24,248 bases of DNA. Origin: Leptospiraceae bacterium (lineage in GTDB: Bacteria; Spirochaetota; Leptospiria; Leptospirales; Leptospiraceae). The notes beneath the pieces were generated by a model. That model made no database searches and was not told where the DNA came from. It saw only the letters and a list, made by a program, of their open reading frames with translations. Both the position numbers and the translations under genes were made by a program. Where the stretch lies: assembly GCA_027485405.1 (NCBI GenBank), contig JAIXRB010000204.1, positions 1 through 24,248 on the forward strand, written 5' to 3'. Each line of letters starts with the position of its first letter. The first letter of the stretch is position 1. Below, piece by piece: positions 14,958-23,246 of this stretch.

Positions 14958-15377
14958 ATGAAAAAATCCCAAATGAAAACCATTATCGAAAATCAATCGG
15001 ACCTAGCTCTCTGTAAGAAGGGTAGATTAGACAAATCGCAAGTTCGAAAACTAATTGTGAACCTCACCTTAGATCGGCAAGAGCCCTACTTGTATCTTTC
15101 AAAAACATTGATTAACCTTCTCGGTTTGAAACCTGTTGTTCCTATTGCGGACACAGATGCTTGTTCTTTGAGCTATTGTAAACTTTTTGGGCCAGTGCGA
15201 ATCTACGCTTCAAAACAAGTTCTATATGTAAGAGAAGTCCCGGACGGATTTCCTCCTAGTATGAATGCCGATTTGTTTATAGATTCAAAACCAGCAATAC
15301 CAAAGGAAGCCAATAAAGTAACAAACTTGCCTAAGAGATTCATAAGCGACTCTGACTTACAACGCAAAGCCGCTTAA
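14958..15377 (+). CDS. Hypothetical protein, tandem paralog 1 (possible inactive retropepsin-like fold)
   Basis: 139 aa. Unknown family, but clearly a paralog of the next gene: from the start at 14958 the two proteins are colinear without a gap through L-G-(L/I)-(K/R)-P-V at 55-60. They share N-x-x-D-L at 12-16, then GP-V/I-R/H-I and VPDGFPPSM (94-102) against IPEGEPPSM in the partner. The order LGLKPV, GPVRIY, REVPDGFPPS resembles the second half of clan AA (retropepsin-like) domains, but the catalytic D-T-G is absent; this is a fold guess only. Starts at 14940, 14946 and 14949 are also open, but none has a Shine-Dalgarno and only 14958 gives colinearity. A 30-residue basic tail is not shared with the partner. 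Confidence 0.75.
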   Translation: MKKSQMKTIIENQSDLALCKKGRLDKSQVRKLIVNLTLDRQEPYLYLSKTLINLLGLKPVVPIADTDACSLSYCKLFGPVRIYASKQVLYVREVPDGFPPSMNADLFIDSKPAIPKEANKVTNLPKRFISDSDLQRKAA

Positions 15378-15396
15378 GGATTGAGAAGGGCAAACA

Positions 15397-15744
15397 ATGA
15401 AACAACCTGAAGAAAAATTCCTTTTGGCAAACCATGCAGACCTATTACAATATAAACGCGGATTGATTCCAAACTCTGACATTCGTTCTGTTGAAGTTCA
15501 TTTAGAATACCGAGAATCTTGTATATTTCTAAATTTAAATCGAAGCTCAATCGATCAGCTTGGTATTCGACCTGTTTTTCCTGGAAAAAGGTTAAGTGGA
15601 ACAAGCGGAAAAGTTAACACAATTCTTTATGGTCCAATCCATATCCTAAAAACGGGAGATGTACTTTTCGCTAAGGTTATCCCTGAAGGAGAACCTCCCA
15701 GTATGGAAGTAGAATTGATAGAACCAGTTGCAAAAGTAGCCTGA
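15397..15744 (+). CDS. Hypothetical protein, tandem paralog 2
   Basis: 115 aa, the second copy of the pair, beginning 19 nt after the first. It has a good Shine-Dalgarno (GAAGGG about 7 nt before ATG), unlike its partner. Shared positions include N12, D15, L16, G22, L55-G56, P59-V60, the YGPIHI block and IPEGEPPSM near 95-103. There are no membrane segments and no signal peptide, so it is cytoplasmic. The copies have diverged to roughly one third identity by eye, so the duplication is old. No function is recognised; see the fold remark for paralog 1. Confidence 0.78.
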   Translation: MKQPEEKFLLANHADLLQYKRGLIPNSDIRSVEVHLEYRESCIFLNLNRSSIDQLGIRPVFPGKRLSGTSGKVNTILYGPIHILKTGDVLFAKVIPEGEPPSMEVELIEPVAKVA

Positions 15745-15862
15745 GGCTTTTGGTTAAAAGAACAAGGATCGAGCTGAACTGGGATAGCTTTGCCTTCTCA
15801 GTCACGGTTTTCCATGGTTTGATTTCAATAGACAAAGCTTTACGAAATGATTTTATGAAAAA

Positions 15863-17266
15863 ATGGAAGATCTGGATTTTAACAAAGCGACCTCATATCA
15901 AGAATGGCTAGCAATAGCTAAACAGATTGATGTCAAACAAGATCGCATCTCTTGGCGCGAACAAGACGAGTCTGACATTTTCCACTCGCAACTTCTACGA
16001 GAGCATATCAACACTATGCGAGAGTATCGAGCCACAAAAGAAGGCTTGAAACTCATCGATGTTGTCCAAGAAAGTCTATCCAGACATTCTTGGGAATTAA
16101 ATAGCCCAGAAGTCTATACCCAAGCCCATTCTGGAACAAAGAATATAATATCAGAATATTTTAAAGAAATAGAAGACTCGATCAATTATATCTGTGACAA
16201 TCAATTTTCTGGAATAACAGATAACGCCAAGCTCAAGATCTTTGAAGAAGGAAATCGAATCCATGGAAATACGGCTCTTATGCTCAGTGGAGGAGCTTCC
16301 TTTGGAATTTATCATCTAGGTGTTGTTAAGGCTCTTCATGAGCAGAACTTGCTCCCTCGGATCATTGCTGGATCCAGCATGGGTGCAATCGTTGCCGCCG
16401 CCGCTTGTAGCAAAACGGACCAAGAGCTTAGAGACTACTTTGCAAATCCAAAATCTATTCATCGAGTTGCTATTAAATTGAATGAACTTACTAATATTGT
16501 GAATGCTGGTTCCATCATGGATCCAACCCAACTAGTTGAGCACATTCATAATAATGTAGGAAATTTTACATTCAAAGAAGCATTTCAAAAAACAGGACGA
16601 ACGCTTAACATATCTGTCTCGGCCACTCGAAAACGCCAAAGACCAAGGGTGCTAAATCACTTTAATACACCTAATTTACTTATAGAGCAATGTGTGTTGG
16701 CTTCTTGCGCCATCCCAGGAATTTTTCCGCCGGTTTCACTATTGCAAAAAAACAAAGCTGGAGAAGTGATCCCGTACATGGAGTCTGAAACTTGGATTGA
16801 TGGTTCAGTACATTTGGATATTCCTATGCAAAGAATTATCAGGCTAAATAATGTAAGTCGTTCAATCGTCTCTCAAGCCAATCCTCACGTGATTCCATTT
16901 GTAAAGGAAGAAAAGAAACAAGGTATTTTGCCATTTGTTCAGGACTTGATTTCTTCAACTGTGCAAGCACCACTTTTGAAATTCATGGACTTAGGAGTAG
17001 ATCTCTCGGAAAAAATGCCTTGGCTCTCAATTGTGGATAAAGCTCGATCTATGATTGATCAAGAATATAGTGGAGATATTAATATCTATTATCCTATGAC
17101 CTTGAAATCAGTTTCTAAGATAGTTTCCAATCCAACCCAAGAAGAATTTGAAGACTATATTCGTAAAGGAGAGCTTGCTACCTGGCCTAAAATCGCTTTC
17201 ATTCGGGATCAGATGCATTTAAACAGGGTATTAGAAGGTTGTATTCAAAGGCTAAAGAATCGTTAA
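15863..17266 (+). CDS. Patatin-like phospholipase / triacylglycerol lipase with DUF3336 domain
   Basis: 467 aa. Residues 10-115 match the DUF3336 region found before the patatin core in TGL3/TGL4/SDP1-type acylglycerol lipases (YQEWLAIAKQID, RISWREQDESDIF). The patatin core has an oxyanion loop GGASFGIYHLG (143-153), the nucleophile elbow GSSMG (170-174, catalytic Ser172) and the catalytic Asp313 in IDGSVHLD, so the Ser-Asp dyad is intact. There is no signal peptide. The likely role is cleaving acyl chains from phospholipids or stored triacylglycerol at the membrane surface. The gap of 118 nt before it and 89 nt after suggests its own transcript. ATG 15863 has only an A-rich leader and no strong Shine-Dalgarno. 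Confidence 0.93.
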   Translation: MEDLDFNKATSYQEWLAIAKQIDVKQDRISWREQDESDIFHSQLLREHINTMREYRATKEGLKLIDVVQESLSRHSWELNSPEVYTQAHSGTKNIISEYFKEIEDSINYICDNQFSGITDNAKLKIFEEGNRIHGNTALMLSGGASFGIYHLGVVKALHEQNLLPRIIAGSSMGAIVAAAACSKTDQELRDYFANPKSIHRVAIKLNELTNIVNAGSIMDPTQLVEHIHNNVGNFTFKEAFQKTGRTLNISVSATRKRQRPRVLNHFNTPNLLIEQCVLASCAIPGIFPPVSLLQKNKAGEVIPYMESETWIDGSVHLDIPMQRIIRLNNVSRSIVSQANPHVIPFVKEEKKQGILPFVQDLISSTVQAPLLKFMDLGVDLSEKMPWLSIVDKARSMIDQEYSGDINIYYPMTLKSVSKIVSNPTQEEFEDYIRKGELATWPKIAFIRDQMHLNRVLEGCIQRLKNR

Positions 17267-17355
17267 TGATAAATATGGAATTGAATGGATGATTGAATAT
17301 GCTGATCTCTGACGGAATTCGGACAATCCAATTGGTTTTTAGTTAAGTTAATAAT

Positions 17356-19437
17356 ATGGTATTTAAATTGAGATCAATACGAATCCCCTTACTACTATTT
17401 TTCTTGATTCCCATTTCCCTTCAAGCGAATGATAACTCTTTGTTACAGCTATCGAATTCAGTGGGAAAGTTTGAACTTTCACCTTATGTATATATTCTCG
17501 AAGATCCCAAGCATGTCTTATCTATCCAAGATGTTGCTTCCAAAGCCTACGAAGATAAATTCATAAAGAACAACGATATGACACCTAATATGGGATTTAC
17601 GGATTCAGTTGTTTGGGTTAAAATAAAAATAAAGAATTTAGATACTTTTGATAGTAGATGGATATTACAAGTTGCATTTCCGTTAATTGATAATATCCAA
17701 CTATTTGTACCTTTAAAAAGCGATTTCGAAAAAATTGAAAAAGGAGCAGTTTTCCCGTTCTCACAGAGAGGAGCAAGGCATAGAACATTTTTATTCGATA
17801 TAGATATTTTGCAAATGGAAGAGAAAACGATTTTTCTCCGATTTGAAAATGAAGACAGTATGCAAATTCCATTGTTGATGTGGACTCCAGAGGCTTTCAG
17901 AGTATATGATCATGAAGAGCAATTCGGTCTTGGCATTTATTACGGTATCATTATTGTTATGGCAGCTTATAACTTTTTCCTTTTCCTGAGCTTACGAGAT
18001 AAAGGTTATGCCTATTATGTTTTATACATGATTTTATTCGGATTGTTTCTAATGTCTCAATACGGTCTCGCTTATGAATATTTATGGCCCAATTTTCATT
18101 GGGGAGCTAGATTATTGAATCCAGTATTGGCTGGATTGCTTGAAGCATCGATTCTAATCTTTTCAGGCTATTTTTTGAATTTGAAAAAACCGTTTCCGAC
18201 TTTGGACAAGGTTCGAAGGAGCCTCATATATGTGTCCATTATCGTATCTCTGAGTAGTTGGTTTATCCCACTTTCCCTTTCAGTTTTATTTGTTATCATT
18301 TTGGGTCTAGTTACCGCAATCTTTGTTCTCACGATTGGAATTCTTTGTCTAAATTCAGGCTATAGACCCGCGAAGTATTTTCTCGCGGCATTCATTGTAT
18401 TAATCATTGGAGCTATACTTTACTCTTTAAAAACGGTCGGAGTACTTCCAGCCAATTTTATGACAAATTTTGGAATGCAAATGGGTTCTTCTATCGAAGT
18501 GACTCTACTTTCACTCGGTCTTGCTGATCGTTTGAATGTATTAGTTCAAGAGAATGATTTAGCCCAAAAGCTACTTTTAGCGAAGCAAGAAGAAGCATTT
18601 AACAATCAGAAAGTACTCACGGATTCGTATGCTAGGTTGGTTCCACAAGCGTTCATTAAAATCTTAGGCAAAAGTACAATTTTAGATGTTAAGCCTGGAG
18701 ATCAGATTCAGCAAGAAATGACTATTCTTTTTTCGGATATTCGCTCATTTACATCCCTTTCTGAATCTATGACACCGAAAGAGAATTTTGATTTTCTCAA
18801 TGCTTATTTAAAAAGAATGAATCCAATCATTGAGAACTCTGGAGGCTATATAGATAAATATATCGGAGACGGAATCATGGCTTTGTTTCCAAATTCAACC
18901 GAACATGCCTTAATTTCTGCAATCGAAATGAAAAGAGCTTTAAAGGAATATAATATTCATAGAGCGGCTTCAGGGTACAGGGATATTCGAGTCGGGATAG
19001 GTATTCACATAGGAAAACTTACCTTTGGAACGCTCGGAAACATGAGCAGAATGGAAGTGACCGTTATTTCGGAAGCTGTAAATCTTGCCTCAAGAATCGA
19101 ACAGCTATGCAAAGAATATGGAGCTCAAATTTTGATCAGTGAACTTGCATTTCAAAAACTTCAAAATCCCGAAAATTTTTTAACTCGTGTTATTGAAAAA
19201 AAATCGATTCGTGGAAGTCAAAAATCCATCAAAATCTATGAAGTACTATCTGCAAAGTCCGAACAAGAGCAAATACTCTATCAAAAATCACTTCCTGATT
19301 TTGAAAAGGGAGTCTTAGCTTATGCTAACAATGAATTTATCCTAGCAAAATCTTTCTTTGAAAAAGTTATGGAGATCAATGAAGGAGATTCAGTCTCTAA
19401 AAATTATTTGGAAAGAATAGCAAATTATACCAAATAA
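17356..19437 (+). CDS. Membrane-bound class III adenylate/guanylate cyclase with 7TMR-DISM sensor
   Basis: 693 aa. Signal-like N-terminus (1-24), an extracytoplasmic 7TMR-DISM sensor domain (about 35-180, DSVVWVKIKI is typical), then seven hydrophobic helices (about 190-392). A short coiled linker (about 395-425) leads to a class III cyclase domain (about 452-615). The metal-binding aspartates are Asp461 (FSDIRSFT) and Asp505 (IGDGIMALF). Lys501 is in the adenine-recognition place; the partner residue, normally Asp in V-I-x-D-x-V-N, is Glu573 (VISEAVNLASR). Asn576 and Arg580, the transition-state residues, are present. A TPR-like helix pair ends the protein (645-690). It makes cAMP or cGMP in response to an unknown periplasmic ligand. 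Confidence 0.93.
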   Translation: MVFKLRSIRIPLLLFFLIPISLQANDNSLLQLSNSVGKFELSPYVYILEDPKHVLSIQDVASKAYEDKFIKNNDMTPNMGFTDSVVWVKIKIKNLDTFDSRWILQVAFPLIDNIQLFVPLKSDFEKIEKGAVFPFSQRGARHRTFLFDIDILQMEEKTIFLRFENEDSMQIPLLMWTPEAFRVYDHEEQFGLGIYYGIIIVMAAYNFFLFLSLRDKGYAYYVLYMILFGLFLMSQYGLAYEYLWPNFHWGARLLNPVLAGLLEASILIFSGYFLNLKKPFPTLDKVRRSLIYVSIIVSLSSWFIPLSLSVLFVIILGLVTAIFVLTIGILCLNSGYRPAKYFLAAFIVLIIGAILYSLKTVGVLPANFMTNFGMQMGSSIEVTLLSLGLADRLNVLVQENDLAQKLLLAKQEEAFNNQKVLTDSYARLVPQAFIKILGKSTILDVKPGDQIQQEMTILFSDIRSFTSLSESMTPKENFDFLNAYLKRMNPIIENSGGYIDKYIGDGIMALFPNSTEHALISAIEMKRALKEYNIHRAASGYRDIRVGIGIHIGKLTFGTLGNMSRMEVTVISEAVNLASRIEQLCKEYGAQILISELAFQKLQNPENFLTRVIEKKSIRGSQKSIKIYEVLSAKSEQEQILYQKSLPDFEKGVLAYANNEFILAKSFFEKVMEINEGDSVSKNYLERIANYTK

Positions 19438-19515
19438 ACTTTCTGCTTGGTTTGATAGAGATACGGACAGATTCTAGAGAATAAGAAATCGCTCTGATAA
19501 AACGAATAGGAATCA

Positions 19516-19983
19516 TTAGTTTTGAATCATCCAGATCCCGCGCGCCATCAAGGAAGCTGAAAGTATCAATCCGATGAGAAGAATTGCTTGTAGAAAAGAT
19601 ATATTTCGAATAACGGGAATGTAACGATTCAAATGTTTTGTTTCAAGTGGCTTTCCTTTAATGGTAATGATTCGCCATCTGATAAGAATTATCATAGGAA
19701 AGATTTCCAATACAAAGATGATGAGAAAAAAACCCATTTTCATATAAAATGAAAAGTTTTGTAAATAAAAGGCTGAGCCTTTTTCATAAGGCAAAAAGGC
19801 CCGCATCAAACCGCTGCCGACTAATAAAATTGCTGAGATTCCCCAGATATTATCAGCCGCGAATATTCTTTTAGTTCGCATTTCATAACAAGCCCGAATA
19901 CGTTGAAACAAGCCTAAAAATGCAAGTCCTAAGCCTAGCATATGAATAGTTGAGAGAATGGCAGATATGTAGAGATTGTTCAT
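19516..19983 (-). CDS. DUF2214 family membrane protein
   Basis: 155 aa with four membrane helices (about 5-27, 45-63, 82-102 and 130-150). The segment RAFLPYEKGSAFYLQNFSFY (61-80), between helices 2 and 3, matches the characteristic DUF2214 pattern of an aromatic-rich loop followed by a K-M-G start of helix 3. Function of the family is unknown. The start codon follows the stop of the upstream hydrolase gene directly, with no gap, so the two are translated together. The 78-bp gap to the convergent cyclase gene holds no clear terminator. Confidence 0.8.
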   Translation of the reverse strand: MNNLYISAILSTIHMLGLGLAFLGLFQRIRACYEMRTKRIFAADNIWGISAILLVGSGLMRAFLPYEKGSAFYLQNFSFYMKMGFFLIIFVLEIFPMIILIRWRIITIKGKPLETKHLNRYIPVIRNISFLQAILLIGLILSASLMARGIWMIQN

Positions 19984-21876
19984 TTAATTTTTAACTCCTA
20001 AGTAGCGCGAAGTTGATAGATTTTCAATAAGAATTCGTCTTACTTCATCGATCGCCAATGGATTTAATTGGCTAGAGTGACCACCTCGAACTATAAATTC
20101 AGACTTCATGCCCTCTAAATGCGCGCTAGAGTATTCGACGACACCATCGTTGCCTTTCTTAGGGTCTCCATTTTCTTCGTCTGGAAGGACAGCGATGATG
20201 GAGTGCCCAACGATACTTGGTGAAAGCGAGATTTCGGCAAGAGTTTGAATCAGAGGATTCTTGGGCGACATACTGTCAGCACTTGTAAATATTTCTGTAC
20301 CGTTAATTCCCATGGCTCGTTTAACATCATCAGACATGTATTCTAAATATTCCTTAGAAACTTGCAGAACATTCTTTGGTAAGGTTACAAATGATCTGAA
20401 TAAATTTCTAACCCAATCTTTGCTTAGGTAGCTTCCTCTATGGGGTGTACTCATAAAAATAACAGTTTTTACGAAAGGAAGAGGCTTAATTACTAGTAAT
20501 CTTTCAAGCCGAGCTCTGCTTTCTTTTGGTAGTTTTATTTTATCAAAGTTTTTCCCAGTGATTGCCTTTACTAACAAATCGCCAGAGTCGACGGCTGTTA
20601 ATTTAGTTAAAAGGCCTCCTTGACTGTGGCCAATTATTACCATTTGCTTCAGAAAACTGTTGCTTCTTTCAGGATCAAGAATCCTGGTTTTTTCTGTTAA
20701 TGCATCTCTAAGATCCGCCGCTGAAAATGGAACACCTTTGTTACTTGAATAAACAAAATACCAAAATTGATATTTTGAACGAATTTTTGGGTCAGACATC
20801 AAAGTATTGAGCATTTCAACCCACCAAACAGGACTACTAGCAGTCCCGTGAACTAAGACAACAGGAATTTTTTCTGGATGAAAGTTATCTTTCATATACA
20901 AACCGTCTGAAAGTTTGCTCTGTGTTTTTCCTAAGAATACATCTAAGTTCAAATCAAATAGATCAGAACCTTCTACAGCATAAGCAAGTGGCGCTGTGCT
21001 ATCTGTTGCTAAAGGCAATTTTCTTTTCCCAATCTCTATTGTATTGCTTTCAGAGGCTGGATAGAGTTCGATAGTTGCTTTGACAGTGCCTTTTTTCAAA
21101 TCCTGAATTCCACCATTTACTCTAAGGAAGGCGGTCATTGGAAACACTGGAGTTGAAATCATATTTTCAGCCTTAGCTCCGACCCCAATAATTGGAATTC
21201 CAGCCCCGTTCGATCTATTTCGAACCGAAACACCTCGTGGTAAATATTGATCAGAGGGCAAAAAATTTTCAAATGCATTGATAGGCAAAGGAAGACGAGA
21301 AGAATCAATTTCAATCTTAGCCTTTCCAAAAGGAAGCAAATGTTCGCTTGATTGCAAATTTAAGTTTTTTGATGATTTTTTATACAATGCTTGTAAAAGC
21401 GAGTAGTTGTAGAGGTCAATCGCATTGCGTTCACTTCGACTGTAAGAGAAAGACAATGTATTGTTTTTATCAAAAGAAAAATAGTGAGCATACAAAGCCG
21501 ACAATAGAAAATAACTAAATGCCGCTTCTTTTTTTTTAGAGCTATAACTGTTTCCCAATTCACAGGCATACAGATACGACATTTCTGCTAAAGTATAAAG
21601 TATGTCTCGCCTATCGTCTTTCAGAGCTAAGTCGTGTAAGTCGGAAATACCTGCACTAGGCTCTCTTTCAAATTTTTCGAGTAGAAAGTGACGATATAAA
21701 ACAAACTTAGCATCGTCGCTCAAAACTCCCTGACTCAAAGGATTTGCTTGCGAGTATTGATAAGCTTCTTTGGCGGAGACCAAATCCACTCCAACTGGGG
21801 TTCGTATGGCACAACCTAAAACGAAAAGAACGAATAGGAAACCAGCGAAAACTCTTATTTTTCTAAAGGGACTCAT
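19984..21876 (-). CDS. Lipoprotein alpha/beta hydrolase (esterase/lipase-like)
   Basis: 630 aa. The N-terminus has a lipoprotein signal with lipobox V-L-G-C and lipidated Cys22. Residues 30-330 are a large N-terminal region of unknown fold, helical in its first half. The alpha/beta hydrolase core starts at VVLVHGTASSPVWW (339-352), with the oxyanion HG pair at 343-344. It has the nucleophile elbow GHSQGG (416-421, Ser418), MSTPHRGS (475-482), a candidate acid Asp577 (NDGVV) and His600 (RGGHSS). This spacing is that of triacylglycerol lipase/PGAP1-like esterases. Probable role: ester hydrolysis at the periplasmic face or outer surface. It lies 25 nt after the DUF2461 gene. Confidence 0.9.
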   Translation of the reverse strand: MSPFRKIRVFAGFLFVLFVLGCAIRTPVGVDLVSAKEAYQYSQANPLSQGVLSDDAKFVLYRHFLLEKFEREPSAGISDLHDLALKDDRRDILYTLAEMSYLYACELGNSYSSKKKEAAFSYFLLSALYAHYFSFDKNNTLSFSYSRSERNAIDLYNYSLLQALYKKSSKNLNLQSSEHLLPFGKAKIEIDSSRLPLPINAFENFLPSDQYLPRGVSVRNRSNGAGIPIIGVGAKAENMISTPVFPMTAFLRVNGGIQDLKKGTVKATIELYPASESNTIEIGKRKLPLATDSTAPLAYAVEGSDLFDLNLDVFLGKTQSKLSDGLYMKDNFHPEKIPVVLVHGTASSPVWWVEMLNTLMSDPKIRSKYQFWYFVYSSNKGVPFSAADLRDALTEKTRILDPERSNSFLKQMVIIGHSQGGLLTKLTAVDSGDLLVKAITGKNFDKIKLPKESRARLERLLVIKPLPFVKTVIFMSTPHRGSYLSKDWVRNLFRSFVTLPKNVLQVSKEYLEYMSDDVKRAMGINGTEIFTSADSMSPKNPLIQTLAEISLSPSIVGHSIIAVLPDEENGDPKKGNDGVVEYSSAHLEGMKSEFIVRGGHSSQLNPLAIDEVRRILIENLSTSRYLGVKN

Positions 21877-21901
21877 CGAACTCTTTGATTTGATCTCTTT
21901 A

Positions 21902-22564
21902 TCAAAGCATTAATTTGTTTAAAAATTGGTTTAAAGGAAATACATTTTTAAAAGTAGCCACACTTTCTTGCAGAAAATTCTTAGAAAGCAGATCAGAATC
22001 TTTGATCTTTTTTGCTACGGCAAATCCTTTGTATTTCAAAAGCTCAATTTCCGGATGATCCTTAGCAAAGCCCTTGGGTGCTGTTTTTAATTTTTCAGCA
22101 TAAAATTCTGTTCCAAAATCCTTTTGAAAGGATTGTGCATGGATTATTTTTTTGAACGATTTTGCATCTTTTATAATAGAATCTCGAATATTTTGCAATG
22201 ATTTTGGATCGGGCTGGTAGCATCCTCCACCTAGCAATGAACCTTGAGGTTCGATATGCAAATAATAACCTGTACCTTCTATTTTTTTATCACCTCCTCT
22301 CATAAAAATTCCCAAATGTGTCTTATATGGGCTTTTGTCCTTTGAAAAGCGAACGTCCTTATATATCCTAAAAATGCATTGTTTTGGATCTACACCTTTC
22401 ACACTCTTATCAAATTTTTCAATTTCAGTTAAAAAGTATCCAGTAATGGCAATCATTTCATTTTGAATTTCATTGAACCATTCTTTGTTTGCTTGAAACC
22501 AATCTCTATTGTTGTTGTTGCTCAATTCTTTCAAAAATTGTAGAACTTTTTTATTGATCATCAT
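21902..22564 (-). CDS. DUF2461 domain protein (TIGR02453 family)
   Basis: 220 aa, the usual length. Family motifs are complete: NNNRDWFQANKEWF near 17-30, FRIYKDVRFSKDKSPYKTHL (65-84), GYYLHIEPQGSLLGGGCYQP (99-118) and a late PKGFAKDHPEIELLKYKGF. The protein is soluble and of unknown biochemical function. The preferred start is ATG 22564; the next codon is also ATG. Its AAAGGAG lies about 12 nt upstream and partly inside a leader hairpin. First gene of the minus-strand run DUF2461, hydrolase, DUF2214. Confidence 0.9.
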   Translation of the reverse strand: MMINKKVLQFLKELSNNNNRDWFQANKEWFNEIQNEMIAITGYFLTEIEKFDKSVKGVDPKQCIFRIYKDVRFSKDKSPYKTHLGIFMRGGDKKIEGTGYYLHIEPQGSLLGGGCYQPDPKSLQNIRDSIIKDAKSFKKIIHAQSFQKDFGTEFYAEKLKTAPKGFAKDHPEIELLKYKGFAVAKKIKDSDLLSKNFLQESVATFKNVFPLNQFLNKLML

Positions 22565-22573
22565 TTCGAGCCC

Positions 22574-22618
22574 GGTCTCCTTTGGATTTTTCTATCTTCT
22601 AAAAATGACTTTGAGACC
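22574..22618 (-). promoter_or_regulatory. Leader stem-loop covering the ribosome-binding site of the DUF2461 gene
   Basis: Nested inverted repeats are visible: GGTCTC 22574-22579 pairs with GAGACC 22613-22618, and inside it ATTTTT 22586-22591 pairs with AAAAAT 22601-22606, the two stems separated by 6-nt internal loops on each side. On the minus-strand transcript the 3' arm contains part of the Shine-Dalgarno AAGGAG. On the plus strand the hairpin is followed by seven T, so it could also stop plus-strand transcription, though no plus gene ends nearby. Confidence 0.4.
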
Positions 22619-22709
22619 ATTTTTTTCCTATTAAATGACTCCTCAATCAAATCTTATAGATGGTGGAAAATACAGTATTCTGTCTTCTTCAGAAAGTACT
22701 CGACAACTA

Positions 22710-22738
22710 TTGATTTCAGAATGAGATTTACTTAGAAT
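22710..22738 (+). promoter_or_regulatory. Sigma-70-type promoter upstream of the amber-interrupted gene
   Basis: TTGATT (22710-22715; four of six consensus bases), an exact 17-nt spacer and TAGAAT (22733-22738; five of six). The predicted transcription start near 22745 falls in a 12-bp perfect palindrome CTATATATATAG (22739-22750). A Shine-Dalgarno AAGGAG follows about 30 nt later. This is the best promoter match seen in the window. Confidence 0.55.
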
Positions 22739-22787
22739 CTATATATATAGCTTATCAACGGATTCAAAAAGAAGGAGCAGATTAAAA

Positions 22788-23177
22788 ATGGAATTCATTG
22801 TGTACGGCTCTTTATTTCTAGGTATCATTGGTATTGGTTCTTTACTCATTTATTGCCTAACTTGGCTAGCGCTTTCATTTAGAAAAGTTGGTACCTTTAT
22901 TGTCTTTTCTGCGACATTTGGATTTTAGTTAGCCTCTATCTATCAAACTCTTTCGGGTTGGAAGTATCTTTTTGAAAGAACCAAAGATCCGTTTGCAGGA
23001 GTGGGCGGAGCTTCAAATATTGATTTTGGCTCAATCCTTTCTAAGGGAAAAACTTCCGATCCTCAAACAAGCGATAATTATACAAATTCAAACCCAAATG
23101 CACCTACAAGTTCCGCTGACAAAATAGAAGGTAAAGGTGGCCAAAGTGCTGGCGGGGGAGCTACTGGCGACTGGTGA
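22788..23177 (+). pseudogene. Small membrane protein gene interrupted by an in-frame TAG
   Basis: ATG 22788 with a good upstream AAGGAG opens a frame of 46 codons to TAG 22926-22928. The same frame then stays open for 82 more codons to TGA 23175-23177, and that second part reads like real protein, not noise. Joined, it gives 128 residues plus the interrupted codon: one hydrophobic helix at about 5-30, a second at about 36-52 that is cut by the TAG, the segment YQTLSGWKYLFERTKDPFAG, and a low-complexity Ser/Asn/Gly tail ending GGGATGDW. A single base change (CAG or TGG to TAG) would explain it. No family is recognised. It has a strong upstream promoter, so the loss looks recent, or it is a sequencing error. 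Confidence 0.6.
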
Positions 23178-23246
23178 TAGGTTGAAATATACTCGCATTA
23201 AACATGCTGGCTTCGGGGAAAGGGTATTGAAGTTGAAAAGAATCAC

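Noticed and set aside
14831..15016. Plus-strand 61-codon open frame before the paralog pair
   Set aside because: It overlaps the first paralog in another frame and its product shows no recognisable features.
19438..19515. Possible terminator between the convergent cyclase and DUF2214 genes
   Set aside because: Only short, bulged complementarities were found and no T-run follows; nothing could be supported.
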